In this document: positions 9,032 to 18,309 of the stretch, piece after piece | Position numbering within the stretch: position 1 is the stretch's first letter | Layout: every line of letters starts with the position of its first letter | Source of the DNA: Methylobacterium platani | GTDB lineage: Bacteria > Pseudomonadota > Alphaproteobacteria > Rhizobiales > Beijerinckiaceae | Assembly (NCBI RefSeq): GCF_001653715.1 | Contig: NZ_LWHQ01000059.1 | Coordinates: forward strand, 1-64,000 | DNA: 64,000 nucleotides | Direction of reading: 5' to 3' | Notes under the pieces: generated by a model | The model's database searches: none | Told to the model about the DNA's origin: nothing | Seen by the model: only the letters and a program-made list of their open reading frames with translations | Position numbers and translations under genes: made by a program

Positions 9032-10654
9032 TTACGGCAAGGCCCGCTCCAGCACCGTCTCGGTCACCGCCCCGATGCCGTTCGCCCCGTAGGTCGCCCG
9101 CTCCCGGGCGAGCCGCGTCGCCGCATAGGCCTCGGCGAGGGCCGGGGGTGCGCAGGTCGCCAGCGCCGCCGCGGCGGCCAGGGTCGCGAGGCGGCCGGTG
9201 GCGAAGCGGGCGCGGGCCTCGGCGTCGGGGGCCTGGAGCGCAGCGACGATGTCGGCCGCGGCCTCGCGCACGCCCGGCAGCCCCTCCGCCTCGTCGGCGA
9301 GCTCGGCGACGAGGGCGACGACCGCCTCGGGGGCGCGGCTGGCCGCGCGCAGCACGTCGAGGGCCATGACAGTGCCGGAGCCCTCCCAGATCGCGTTGAC
9401 CGGCGCCTCGCGGTAGAGCCGGGGCAGGGGGCTCTCCTCGACGTAGCCGTTGCCGCCGAGAGCCTCCATCGCCTCGTAGACGAAGCCGGGCGCGGCCTTG
9501 CAGACCGCGTACTTCACCGCCGGGGTGAGGAGCCGGGTGCGCAGGGTCTCGCCCCGGTCGAAGGCGGCGGCGAGGCGGAGGGTGAGCGCCGTCTGCGCCT
9601 CGCCGTCGAGGGCGAGGTCGGCCAGCACCCGGCGCATCGCCGGCTGGTCGACGAGGGGCTTGCCGAACACCCGGCGGTGGCGGGCATGGTGGAGGGCGAG
9701 CACCAGGGCCATGCGGGCGAGGCCCGCCGAGGCGACAGCGCAGTCGAGGCGGGTGAGCTGCACCATCGCCAGGATGGTCGCGACGCCGCGGCCCTCCTCG
9801 CCGACCCGCCAGCCGAGGGCCTGCCGGAACTCGACCTCCGACGAGGCGTTCGCGCGGTTGCCGAGCTTGTCCTTGAGCCGCTGCAGGTGCAGGGCGTTGA
9901 CGCTGCCGTCCGGCCGGTGGCGCGGCACCAGCAGGCAGGTCAGGCCGCCGGGGGCCTGCGCCAGCACCAGGAAGCCGTCGGACATCGGCGCCGAGAAGAA
10001 CCACTTGTGGCCGGTGAGGGCGTAGCCGTCGCCTCCGGTCGGCGCGGCCTGCGTTGTGTTGGCGCGGACATCGGTGCCGCCCTGCTTCTCGGTCATCCCC
10101 ATGCCGAGGGTGACGCCGGCCTTCTCGTACCAGGGCCGGAAGGACGGGTCGTAGCGCCGGCTCGCGATCCGCGGCAGCCAGGCGGCGAGGTGGTCGGGCG
10201 CGTGGCCGAGCGCCGCCACCGCCGCGCTCGTCATGGTCATCGGGCAGAGATGCCCGCTCTCGACCCCGGCCGCCATGAACACCCTGGCCGCCCGGGCGAG
10301 GTGGCCGTGCGCCCGCGGCCGGCCCGGGTCGGCCCCGTCCCAGATCGCGGCGTGCAGCCCGTCGGCGACGCTCGCCGCCATCAGGGCATGGTAGGCCGGA
10401 TGGAACGCGACCCGGTCGGTCCGGTGCCCGCGGGCGTCGTGGGTGTGCAAGACCGGCGGATGCGCGTTGGCGAGGCGGCCGAGGTCGAGGCGCTCGGCCG
10501 AGCCCCAGGCGGCGCCGAACGCCGCGAGCCCGTCCGCCTCCGCCGCTTCCCCGAGGGCCGCGAGCGCTCCGCGCAGGGGTGCATCGATCGCGAACAGGTT
10601 CGCGTCGCCGAAGGGCGGGCTCTGGTTGAGGACCTCGTAGGGCTCGGCCGTCAT
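9032..10654 (-). CDS. AidB-like acyl-CoA dehydrogenase family protein
   Basis: A 540-residue flavoprotein of the acyl-CoA dehydrogenase superfamily. Length and N-terminus (NQSPPFGDANLFAIDAPLRG) match the AidB branch, whose E. coli member is 541 residues and is induced by alkylating agents. FAD-binding landmarks include GMTEKQGGTDVRANTT and TGHKWFFSAPMSDGFLVLAQ; the C-terminal region carries YEAMEALGGNGYVEESPLPR. The glutamate of GGNGYVEES is where AidB/IVD-type proteins have their catalytic-base region. It is monocistronic and divergent from the FAD oxidoreductase across 135 bp. AidB dehydrogenase activity is weak and its DNA-protection role is debated, so the function is given at family level. 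Confidence 0.88.
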   Translation of the reverse strand: MTAEPYEVLNQSPPFGDANLFAIDAPLRGALAALGEAAEADGLAAFGAAWGSAERLDLGRLANAHPPVLHTHDARGHRTDRVAFHPAYHALMAASVADGLHAAIWDGADPGRPRAHGHLARAARVFMAAGVESGHLCPMTMTSAAVAALGHAPDHLAAWLPRIASRRYDPSFRPWYEKAGVTLGMGMTEKQGGTDVRANTTQAAPTGGDGYALTGHKWFFSAPMSDGFLVLAQAPGGLTCLLVPRHRPDGSVNALHLQRLKDKLGNRANASSEVEFRQALGWRVGEEGRGVATILAMVQLTRLDCAVASAGLARMALVLALHHARHRRVFGKPLVDQPAMRRVLADLALDGEAQTALTLRLAAAFDRGETLRTRLLTPAVKYAVCKAAPGFVYEAMEALGGNGYVEESPLPRLYREAPVNAIWEGSGTVMALDVLRAASRAPEAVVALVAELADEAEGLPGVREAAADIVAALQAPDAEARARFATGRLATLAAAAALATCAPPALAEAYAATRLARERATYGANGIGAVTETVLERALP

Positions 10655-10789
10655 CGGGCGATGGTGCCCCGGGGCCGCGGAGGGCGCAACGGTCCCTCGC
10701 CTTTCGGCGGTGATGAGGCGGCCGGTGCCGGGCTGCTACCATGGCGTGCGGCCGGCGCGACCGGCCGGTCCGGCGGGGAGGAATCCGCG

Positions 10790-12031
10790 ATGGCGGGGCG
10801 CATCGTCGTGGTGGGAGGTGGGTTCGCCGGCCTGTGGGCGGCCGCGGCGGCGGCGCGGGCCCGCGACCTTCTCGGGCGCGACGACGCCGTCACCCTGGTG
10901 GCGCCCGGCCGGTCGCACGTCGTGCGGGTGCGCTGCTACGAGACCGACCTCGCGCCGATCCGCGTTCCCTACGACGACGTGCTCGGCCCGATCGGGGTCG
11001 CGCAGGTCGACGCGACGGTCGCGGCGATCGATCCGGTCGGGCGCCGGGTGGTGCTGCAGCCCGATCCGGTGGGCGAGACGCCCGTCTCCCTCGGCTACGA
11101 TCGCCTGATCCTGGCCGCCGGGAGCGCGCTGCGGCGCCCGGACGTGCCCGGGGCCGATGCGGCCTTCGACGTCGACACCCTGGCGGGGGCGCAGCGCCTC
11201 GCCGCCCATCTCGAGCGGCTCGTCCGCGCGGCGGCCGGCAGCCGCCAGGCCGGGCGCTGGGACGCGGTCGTGATCGGCGGCGGCCTCGTCGGGCTCGAGA
11301 TCGCCTGCGAGCTGCCGGCGCGCCTCGCGCGGGCCCGCGACCAGGCGGGCGACGCCGGGCCGGTCGGCACGACCCTGGTCGATCCCGCCGCGCAGGCCGG
11401 GGCGGCGATGGGGGCGGCGGGCCCGGCGATCCGCGAGGCCCTGGCGGCCGCCGGGGTGCGGTATCGCGGCGGCGCCGGGGTCGCGGCGATCGACGCGGCC
11501 GGGGTCACCCTGTCCGACGGCGCGCGGCTGCCCGCCCTGACGGTCGTCCTCGCCACCGGCCTGCGGGCGAGCCCGCTCGCCGGGACGCTCGGGGTTCCCC
11601 TCGACCCGCTCGGCCGGCTGCCGGTCGATGCGTTCCTGCGGGTGGAGGGCGTACCGGGACTCTTCGCGGCCGGCGACATCGCGGTGGCGCGGGCCGATGC
11701 CGCCGGCCACCGCACCGTGATGTCGTGCCAGCACGCCCGGCCGATGGGCCGGATCGCCGGCCACAACGCCGTCTGCGACCTCGCCGGGCACCCGCAGGAG
11801 CGGCTGTCCTTCGAGGCACCGGACTACGTCACGATCCTCGATCTCGGCCCCTGGGGCGCCGCCTACACGGCGGGGTGGGCGCGCGAGCACCTGGTCTCGG
11901 TCGGCGCGGCGGCCAAGGCCGTCAAGCGCACGATCAACGGCAGCCGGATCTACCCGCCCCCCGGCCGCGACCGTGCGGCGATCCTCGCCGCCGCGGCCCC
12001 GGTGATCCAGGCCCGCCCGGCCCCGGGCTGA
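10790..12031 (+). CDS. NAD(P)/FAD-dependent oxidoreductase (NDH-2-like)
   Basis: A 413-residue two-dinucleotide-binding flavoprotein. The FAD Rossmann motif is at the N-terminus (VVVGGGFAGLWAA), the NAD(P) motif near residue 162 (VVIGGGLVGLEIACE), and the second FAD motif near residue 290 (LFAAGDIAVA). This is the Pyr_redox_2 layout of type II NADH dehydrogenases and related quinone reductases. The ATG at 10790 has GGGGAGGA seven bases upstream. There are no redox-active CxxC cysteines, which argues against a disulfide reductase. It ends seven bases from the convergent CysZ-like gene. The electron acceptor is unknown. Confidence 0.88.
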   Translation: MAGRIVVVGGGFAGLWAAAAAARARDLLGRDDAVTLVAPGRSHVVRVRCYETDLAPIRVPYDDVLGPIGVAQVDATVAAIDPVGRRVVLQPDPVGETPVSLGYDRLILAAGSALRRPDVPGADAAFDVDTLAGAQRLAAHLERLVRAAAGSRQAGRWDAVVIGGGLVGLEIACELPARLARARDQAGDAGPVGTTLVDPAAQAGAAMGAAGPAIREALAAAGVRYRGGAGVAAIDAAGVTLSDGARLPALTVVLATGLRASPLAGTLGVPLDPLGRLPVDAFLRVEGVPGLFAAGDIAVARADAAGHRTVMSCQHARPMGRIAGHNAVCDLAGHPQERLSFEAPDYVTILDLGPWGAAYTAGWAREHLVSVGAAAKAVKRTINGSRIYPPPGRDRAAILAAAAPVIQARPAPG

Positions 12032-12038
12032 TGCCGGC

Positions 12039-12788
12039 TCACCGGGGACCGGCGTCGAGCCGGTCGCGGTCCATCGCCAGGGGCGGGTGGGCCGCCGGTG
12101 CCTTCAGCAGCCGGTCCCGGCTCAGGCCCTTGTGGACGTGGACCATCAGGGCGATGCCGAAGAGCGGCGTGACGAGGTTGACGACCGGCACCAGCATCAG
12201 CCCGGCCAGCAGCGCGCCGGCGAGCATCACGGTCGCGCTGTGGTAGCGGCGCATGGCGCCGGCCTCGGGCAACGGCCGGAACCGGGCGGCGGCGAGCTCG
12301 AAATACTCCCGGCCGAGCAGGTAGGTGTTGGCGAGGAAGAACGCCGCGACGTTGATGCCCGGCACCAGCAGCAGCGCCAGGGCCGCCAGGTTGACGGCCA
12401 GCGCGAGGCCGGCGAAGCGCAGGGTGTAGAGCATCGCCTGGCCGAACGGCATCGCCCGGCCCGGCACCTCGTCGGGGAAGTCGGTGCGCTCGACGATCAG
12501 GGCGGCGTCGTCGAGGAAGTAGCCCGCCACCAGGATCGAGACCGCCGGCAGGACGTAGGCGAGGCCGACGAACAGCCCGGCCCCGGCCAGGAACGACGCC
12601 ACCGCGTTGACCATCGCGTAGTCGGTGGAGATCGGGTGGGCGGCGATCAGCGCCGCGATGCCCTTGGTGAGGCCGAACCACACCAGGACGAGAAGGCCGA
12701 CCGTGAGGCCGAGCGACTTCCACAGGATCGCGCGCAGCGGACGGGAGAAGACCTGCCGCAGGGCCGCGAAGGCGGCGTTGATGAGCAT
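12039..12788 (-). CDS. EI24/CysZ-family membrane protein
   Basis: A 249-residue protein with about four to five hydrophobic segments and an N-terminal FAALRQVFSRPLRAILWKS that matches the EI24 domain family, including the sulfate transporter CysZ. Landmarks include LPAVSILVAGYFLDDAALIVER and PGINVAAFFLANTYLLGREYF. I chose the ATG at 12788 because GAGGT lies just upstream. No cysteine-synthesis genes are nearby, so sulfate uptake is only a family-level suggestion. It is divergent from the DUF3775 gene across 134 bp. Confidence 0.8.
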   Translation of the reverse strand: MLINAAFAALRQVFSRPLRAILWKSLGLTVGLLVLVWFGLTKGIAALIAAHPISTDYAMVNAVASFLAGAGLFVGLAYVLPAVSILVAGYFLDDAALIVERTDFPDEVPGRAMPFGQAMLYTLRFAGLALAVNLAALALLLVPGINVAAFFLANTYLLGREYFELAAARFRPLPEAGAMRRYHSATVMLAGALLAGLMLVPVVNLVTPLFGIALMVHVHKGLSRDRLLKAPAAHPPLAMDRDRLDAGPR

Positions 12789-12922
12789 CGGGACCTCGGG
12801 CGTGGATGCATGACCGTCAGGTGATGGCGAAGGCCGCCGCATTCCAGAGGCGAACCCGGCCCCGCTTCGCGGGTTGAGGCTGCACCGAGTGCCGCGTGCG
12901 TCTTGATGAGGAGGTTCGACCG

Positions 12923-13312
12923 ATGGACATCGCCGTTGACAAGGTCTGTGAGTTCATCCTGCGGGCCAGGGCCCTCGACGTGAAGGAGGGGTTGAGCGAT
13001 CCCGATTCCGGCTCGAACCCGATCGACGACGGCGCCCGCGACGTGCTGGTCGACGGCACCGACGACGCGACCGAGGAGGAGCTGCGCGAGATGATCGCCG
13101 GCCTCAACGACGACGAGCGCGCCGAGCTGGTGGCGATCCTGTTCGTCGGCCGCGGCGACATGGAGCCGGAGGAGTTTCCCGACGCGGTCCGCCTCGCCCG
13201 CGAGCGCGAGGCCGCCGGTACCCGCACCGCCGACTACCTGCTCGGCATCCCGAATGTCGGCGACCTCCTCGACGAGGGGCTGGCGGCGTTGGGGCTGAGC
13301 TGCAACGTCTGA
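12923..13312 (+). CDS. DUF3775 domain-containing protein
   Basis: A 129-residue acidic soluble protein whose body matches DUF3775 (REMIAGLNDDERAELVAILF, followed by the YLLGIPNVGDLLDEGLAALG end). The start is well supported by GAGGAGGT eight bases upstream. No catalytic motif is visible and the function is unknown. DUF3775 proteins are common and short in alphaproteobacteria. Confidence 0.8.
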   Translation: MDIAVDKVCEFILRARALDVKEGLSDPDSGSNPIDDGARDVLVDGTDDATEEELREMIAGLNDDERAELVAILFVGRGDMEPEEFPDAVRLAREREAAGTRTADYLLGIPNVGDLLDEGLAALGLSCNV

Positions 13313-13359
13313 CGCTGTCCGACGACCCGGCGGCGGCATGGCCCCGCCGGGTCAACCGG

Positions 13360-16300
13360 CTACTCCGCGGCGGCCGCCAGATGGACCACCGGCACCGCCG
13401 GCGCGCCCTCCCAGCGGGAATTGGCGGGAATCGTCTCACCCTTCATCACGATGGTGAGCGGGCGCAACTGGGCGTAGTCGCCGACCTTGGTGTCGTAGAG
13501 CACCGTCGCGAAGGCGCCGACGCTGACGCCGCGGCCGACCTCGACCCGGCCGACCTTCATCACCCGGTCCTCGTAGAGGTGGGTCTGCAGCGCGGACATC
13601 CGGTTGATCGACGCGAAGTCGCCGATCGTGACGCAGTCGAACTCGGTGATGTCGGTGGCGAGCATGCACACGCCCTCGCCGGTGCGGGTGCCGAACAGCC
13701 GCAGCACCCAGGGCAGGAACGGCGTGCCCATCAGGTGCTCGAGCAGCACCTTGCCGGCGAGGCCCCAGTACATCACCGCCACCGCCTCGGTGCGCATCGC
13801 CCACCACGACCACATCGGGTGCATGCCGGGCTCGTAGCGGCCCATCAGCAGCCACTTGACGCCGATCACCACCAGGGTCTGCAGCACCGCGATCACCACG
13901 CTCACCGCGACGAAGCTGAGGGCGAGGCCGCCCCAGTCGCCGGCCAGGATCGCCGGGTAGAACACGAAGTCGATCGCCAGGATGGCGAAGGTGATGAACA
14001 GCATCGGCGAGAACGAGGAGGTGAACGCCTCGAACACGCCGCGGCGGACCCGCGGCCAGATCCCCGGCTCGAAGGTCTGGGCCTGGCCGAGATCGACCTT
14101 CTGGCGGACCGGCAGCTTGATCGGCGGCGAGCCGAACCAGGTCTCGCCCGGCGCCATGCGGTCGTTGGCCGGGGGCTTCGACTTGATGCCGATCAGCACG
14201 TCGTCGGGGATGATCGCGCCCGGCGGCACCACCGCGTCGTTGCCGACGAAGACCCGGGCGCCGGTGCGGACGGGCGCCAGCTCCATCACGCCGCGGCGCA
14301 CCTCCTCCTCGCCGTAGACGACCTCGTCGGCGATGAAGTTGCGCGGGCCCACTTCCGCCAGGTCGTAGCGGCCGGCGAGGTTGGTCGAGATCTCGGCACC
14401 CTGGCCCATCCCGGCGCCCATCAGCCGGTACCAGGCCCGCATGTAGACCGTGGCGAAGAGCGACGAGAGGGTCTCGAGCGTCACCTCGGCGGCGAGCGCC
14501 ACCGCCCATTTGCGCAGGTAGGTGCCGCTGTGGATCGAGTAGCTGCCCTCGCGCAGGCGCGGCAGCACAGCCCAGCGGATGCCGGCGATCAGCCCGACCG
14601 TGCCGGCGGTCATCAGCATCGCGGTCGGCCAGGTCAGGAGCGGCAGGTACCAGTGGTAGTCCACGTCGGTCATCGTCGCCAGCGTGTCGCTGATCTGGTC
14701 GAAGATGTAGAAGGCGGGGAAGATCGGCAGAAGGCCGACCGCCGGGATCGCTGCCAGCAGGAGAGCGTAGATCACGAAGAACACCGCCCGGCGCTCGCGC
14801 GACGCCTCCGGCACGGCGTGCAGGTGCGCGACGTCGACGGTGCCGACCTTGCGGCCGGGCGAGCCGTCCCAGGCCTCGGCGCGGCCGACCACGGTGCCCG
14901 ACGGCACCGTCGTCAGGTCGGCCAGTTCCGCGTGGTCCTCGATCCGGGTGTCGTACCCGACGACGCAGGAGGTGCCGATGGCGACGTCGTCGCCGATCGC
15001 GATCCGGCCGATGACGAGCTCGTTGCCGACGACCTCGGCATTGGCCAGCGTCAGGCGGCCGCCGAGCGAGGCGCCGCGCCCGATGCTGACGAGGTCCGGC
15101 GCGCCGATCTCGATGTCGGAGATCAGCGCGTCCTCGCCGACCTTGGCGCCGAGGAGCCGCAGGTAGATGCGGATCATCGGCGAGCCCTGCAGCCACTTGA
15201 CGTGGACGAGGGGGGTCAGGCGCTGGGTCAGCCACCAGCGGAAATAGTAGGTGCCCCAGAGTGGGTAGCGCCCGGGCCTCGTCCGCCCGAGCACCAGCCA
15301 TTTCGTGGCGATGGCGATCAGAGCCGTCGCGGCGTTGAGCCCGATATAGACCAGCAACAGCACCGCCATCTCGGAGAAGAAGCCGAGCTCGCCGCCGGTG
15401 ATCAGCAGGTAGGTGACGAAGATGCCGAGCCACTGCGCGGTCGCGAGCGCGATCACGAAGGGCAGCACGACCGCTTGGGCGAGGCCGCACAGGAAGCGCC
15501 GCAGCAGCGGCGGCGGCGCGAAGGAGAGATCGTGGGTCGTGGCCGCCGCGCCGGCGCCACCGGTGCGGGCGATCAGTGCCTCGGACATCGCCCGCAGCGT
15601 GCGGCCGTTATAGACGTCCTGGAGGGTGATGGCGGCGAGCGCCGGCACCTCGCGCACCGCCGAGACGAAGCGGGCGGCGAGCAGCGAGTGGCCGCCGAGA
15701 TCGCCGAAGAAGTCGGCCTCGAACGGGATCGGCTGGTTGCCGAACACCTTGTGGGCGGCGGCGAGCAGCGCCGCCTCGGTCTCGTCGCGCGGCTCCTCCT
15801 GCTCGCCGGACGCCTCGACCACCGCGAGGGGGGCGGCGCGCAGGGCCTTGCGGTCGACCTTGCCGGAAGCGGCGAGCACCGGCAGGCTCTCCACCACCTC
15901 GAAATGCGCCGGGATCATGTAGGGCGGCATCGTCTCGGCGAGCGCCGCGCGCAGGCGCCCCCGGTCGAACTCGGCCCCGCGCTCGGGAACCACGAAGGCG
16001 ACGAGCCGGTCGACGCCGTCGTCCTGGCGCAGCACCACCGCCGCCGAGGCGATGCCGGGTTGCACCCGGATCCGCGACTCGATCTCGCCGAGCTCGACCC
16101 GGAATCCGCGGACCTTGACCTGGTCGTCGATGCGGCCGTGGAACACGATGCGGCCGGCGTGATCGAGCGAGACCGCGTCGCCGGAGCGGTAGAGCACCGG
16201 GTCGGACCCGTCGCCGCCATACGGGTTGGCGACGAATTTCTCCGCCGTCAGCTCCGGCCGGGCGAGGTAGCCCTTGGCGACGCCGGGCCCGCCGATCAGC

Positions 16301-17442
16301 AATTCGCCCTGCACGCCCGGCCCGACGAGGTTCAGGCCCTCGTCGGCGATGTAGGCGGTGTAGTTGGCGATCGGCCCGCCGATGGTGACCGGATCGCCCG
16401 GCTTCATCTCGGCGGCGGTCGCCACCACGGTCGCCTCGGTCGGCCCGTAGGTGTTGAACAGTTTTCGGGAGGGAGTCGCCCAGCGGGCGATCAGCGGCTC
16501 CGGCAGCGCTTCGCCGCCGAGCAGGATCAGCCGTAAGGCGGGCACGTCCTTGGTCATCAGCCCGAGCAGGGTCGGCACCGTGTCGAGGACGGTGATGCCG
16601 GCCTCGATCAGGATGTCGGGCAGGGCCTCGGCATCGCCCATCTGGGCCGGGCTCGCCACGAACAGGGTCGCGCCGGCGAGATACGGAACCCAGATCTCCT
16701 CCATCGAGAGATCGAAGGCGACCGAGGCGCCCTGGAACACCACGTCGTCGCCGACGACGCCGTAGAGGTCGTTGGCCGAGCGCAGGAAGTGGCAGATATT
16801 GCGGTGGCTGATGACGATGCCCTTCGGCACGCCGGTCGAGCCCGAGGTGTAGATCAGGTAGGCCGGGTGCTCCGGCGTCAGGCCGGCCGCCCGCAGGTCC
16901 GGCGCCGGGCCGCTCGCCGCGCCCGCGATCTCGTCCGGCGTCAGGGCCGGGCAGGTCTCGGTCGGTGCCTTCTCCTTGAGGGCGCCCGAGACGACGAGCG
17001 CCTTGGCGTCGGCATCCTTCAGGCAGACCGCGACGCGGTCGGATGGCGCCTCGGCGTCGAAGGGCAGCCAGGCGGCGCCCGCCTTGGTGATGCCGATCTG
17101 CGCCACCAGCAGGTCGGGCGAGCGCGCCATCCACAGGCCGACGACGTCGCCGGGCTTGACGCCCCGCGCCGCGAGGCCCGCCGCGACGGCGTCGGAGCGC
17201 CGGTCGACCTCGGCGTAGGAGAGCCGGGTGCGGGAGGCCGAATCGGGGCCGCTCGCCGCGTCGATCAGCGCGGTATGGTCGGGCCGGCGGCGCGCCGTGT
17301 CCCGGAAGACCTCGGCCAGGACCTCGTCGCGCAGCAGGTCCGGCCGCACGGGGCCGCGCAGCACCGCCGCTCCCGCGGGCGGGAGAGCCGGCTGGCTCGC
17401 CGCGTGGCTCGACGGGCGGACGGTCCCGGCGGTGTGGTTCAT
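13360..17442 (-). CDS. Pls/PosA-type single-module NRPS (epsilon-poly-amino-acid synthetase-like)
   Basis: A 1360-residue membrane-bound synthetase. Residues about 40-540 are an amino-acid adenylation domain (LIYTSGSTGVPKG, FNTYGPTEATVVATAAEM, RSGDAVSLDHAGRI, KVRGFRVELGEIE). A carrier domain follows with the phosphopantetheine serine at residue 586 (DLGGHSLLAAR). The C-terminal 700 residues contain no classical condensation HHxxxDG domain. Instead there are three paired transmembrane segments, each followed by a left-handed beta-helix (hexapeptide-repeat) domain. This A-T-TM-C1-TM-C2-TM-C3 layout and the length match epsilon-poly-L-lysine synthetase Pls of Streptomyces albulus (about 1320 residues). 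It probably makes an isopeptide-linked homopolymer of a basic amino acid; the substrate is not assigned. There is no thioesterase and no export or degradation gene next to it. ATG at 17442. Confidence 0.88.
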   Translation of the reverse strand: MNHTAGTVRPSSHAASQPALPPAGAAVLRGPVRPDLLRDEVLAEVFRDTARRRPDHTALIDAASGPDSASRTRLSYAEVDRRSDAVAAGLAARGVKPGDVVGLWMARSPDLLVAQIGITKAGAAWLPFDAEAPSDRVAVCLKDADAKALVVSGALKEKAPTETCPALTPDEIAGAASGPAPDLRAAGLTPEHPAYLIYTSGSTGVPKGIVISHRNICHFLRSANDLYGVVGDDVVFQGASVAFDLSMEEIWVPYLAGATLFVASPAQMGDAEALPDILIEAGITVLDTVPTLLGLMTKDVPALRLILLGGEALPEPLIARWATPSRKLFNTYGPTEATVVATAAEMKPGDPVTIGGPIANYTAYIADEGLNLVGPGVQGELLIGGPGVAKGYLARPELTAEKFVANPYGGDGSDPVLYRSGDAVSLDHAGRIVFHGRIDDQVKVRGFRVELGEIESRIRVQPGIASAAVVLRQDDGVDRLVAFVVPERGAEFDRGRLRAALAETMPPYMIPAHFEVVESLPVLAASGKVDRKALRAAPLAVVEASGEQEEPRDETEAALLAAAHKVFGNQPIPFEADFFGDLGGHSLLAARFVSAVREVPALAAITLQDVYNGRTLRAMSEALIARTGGAGAAATTHDLSFAPPPLLRRFLCGLAQAVVLPFVIALATAQWLGIFVTYLLITGGELGFFSEMAVLLLVYIGLNAATALIAIATKWLVLGRTRPGRYPLWGTYYFRWWLTQRLTPLVHVKWLQGSPMIRIYLRLLGAKVGEDALISDIEIGAPDLVSIGRGASLGGRLTLANAEVVGNELVIGRIAIGDDVAIGTSCVVGYDTRIEDHAELADLTTVPSGTVVGRAEAWDGSPGRKVGTVDVAHLHAVPEASRERRAVFFVIYALLLAAIPAVGLLPIFPAFYIFDQISDTLATMTDVDYHWYLPLLTWPTAMLMTAGTVGLIAGIRWAVLPRLREGSYSIHSGTYLRKWAVALAAEVTLETLSSLFATVYMRAWYRLMGAGMGQGAEISTNLAGRYDLAEVGPRNFIADEVVYGEEEVRRGVMELAPVRTGARVFVGNDAVVPPGAIIPDDVLIGIKSKPPANDRMAPGETWFGSPPIKLPVRQKVDLGQAQTFEPGIWPRVRRGVFEAFTSSFSPMLFITFAILAIDFVFYPAILAGDWGGLALSFVAVSVVIAVLQTLVVIGVKWLLMGRYEPGMHPMWSWWAMRTEAVAVMYWGLAGKVLLEHLMGTPFLPWVLRLFGTRTGEGVCMLATDITEFDCVTIGDFASINRMSALQTHLYEDRVMKVGRVEVGRGVSVGAFATVLYDTKVGDYAQLRPLTIVMKGETIPANSRWEGAPAVPVVHLAAAAE

Positions 17443-17620
17443 CAAGCGACTCCGCTGGCCCGGGCGGGCCGTTGAGCTCGAGGGGGCCGGGTCGAGACCG
17501 GCATCACCGGATTCCGGTGCGGACGGGGTTTTCGATCGCGCGTCCCCCCGGGGGCGGACAGGCGGGAGGTGGACGAGAACCGGGGCCGGTTCAAGGCACG
17601 GCCGGGAACAAAACGCGGCG

Positions 17621-18214
17621 TCAGACCCAGCGGCGGGTCCCGGCCTCGAGCACCAGGATCCGCCCCTGCAGGATCTCCAGATGGGGCGCATCCTCGGTGT
17701 TCGCCGCCCCGAGCGCCACCATGACGGCGCGGGCGACGCCGCCATGGGCGACGACGACGGTCGGGCGATCGAGGGCCTCGAGGAGCGGGCGCACCCGCTC
17801 GGCCACCATGGCGTAGCTCTCGGCGCCCTCGCCCGGCGGGCAATAGCCCCAGCGGTCGCGGTCCCTCGCCTGCGACCGGGCGGGATCGCTGCGGCGCACG
17901 TCCTTCCAGGTCAGGCCCTCCCAGGCCCCGAAGCCGATCTCGCGCAGGCGCGGATCGAGGGTGTAGCCGGCGGGATCGAGGCCCAGGGCCCGGCGCAGGC
18001 CCTCCATCGTGTGCCGGGTGCGCTCCAGCGGGCTCGCGATGAAGGGCAGGGCGCCGACATCCGCGCCGAGAAGGCCGCGCAGGCGCTCGGCCGCTTCCCC
18101 GGCTTGAGCGTGGCCCCTGTGGTTGAGCGGCGTGTCGCGCTGGCCCTGCAGCCGGCCCTCGGCGTTCCAGTCGGTCTCGCCGTGGCGCACGAAGTAGAGC
18201 GGCGCCCGGCTCAT
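17621..18214 (-). CDS. Histidine phosphatase family protein
   Basis: A 197-residue member of the phosphoglycerate-mutase-like superfamily. The catalytic RHGE motif lies at the N-terminus (YFVRHGETDWNAEGRLQGQ), the second arginine in ASPLERTRHTMEG, the acid in EIGFGAWEG and the second catalytic histidine in VVAHGGVARAVM. It is cofactor-independent in fold and most likely a general or sugar-phosphate phosphatase, not a glycolytic mutase. ATG at 18214 with AGGGA upstream. It is divergent from the PPK2 gene across 95 bp, which may be a shared promoter region. Confidence 0.9.
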   Translation of the reverse strand: MSRAPLYFVRHGETDWNAEGRLQGQRDTPLNHRGHAQAGEAAERLRGLLGADVGALPFIASPLERTRHTMEGLRRALGLDPAGYTLDPRLREIGFGAWEGLTWKDVRRSDPARSQARDRDRWGYCPPGEGAESYAMVAERVRPLLEALDRPTVVVAHGGVARAVMVALGAANTEDAPHLEILQGRILVLEAGTRRWV

Positions 18215-18309
18215 CGGGAGTCCCTCTCGGAACGGCCCCGCTTGGCCGTCGTTATCTTCATCCCGATCCGTCGCACGCCGCCATCCCCGCCGGAGCCCCC
18301 AGCTTCCCG

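Noticed and set aside
9032..10654. Assignment as an ordinary short-chain acyl-CoA dehydrogenase of beta-oxidation
   Set aside because: Length (540) and N-terminal motif fit the AidB branch; standard enzymes are about 380 residues.
9677..10789. Upstream extension of the FAD oxidoreductase
   Set aside because: It overlaps the AidB-like gene antisense. The FAD motif starts four residues after the ATG at 10790, which has a strong ribosome site.
13381..16536. A 1051-codon open frame on the plus strand opposite the Pls-type synthetase
   Set aside because: Same reason: a composition shadow, with no domain and no ribosome site.
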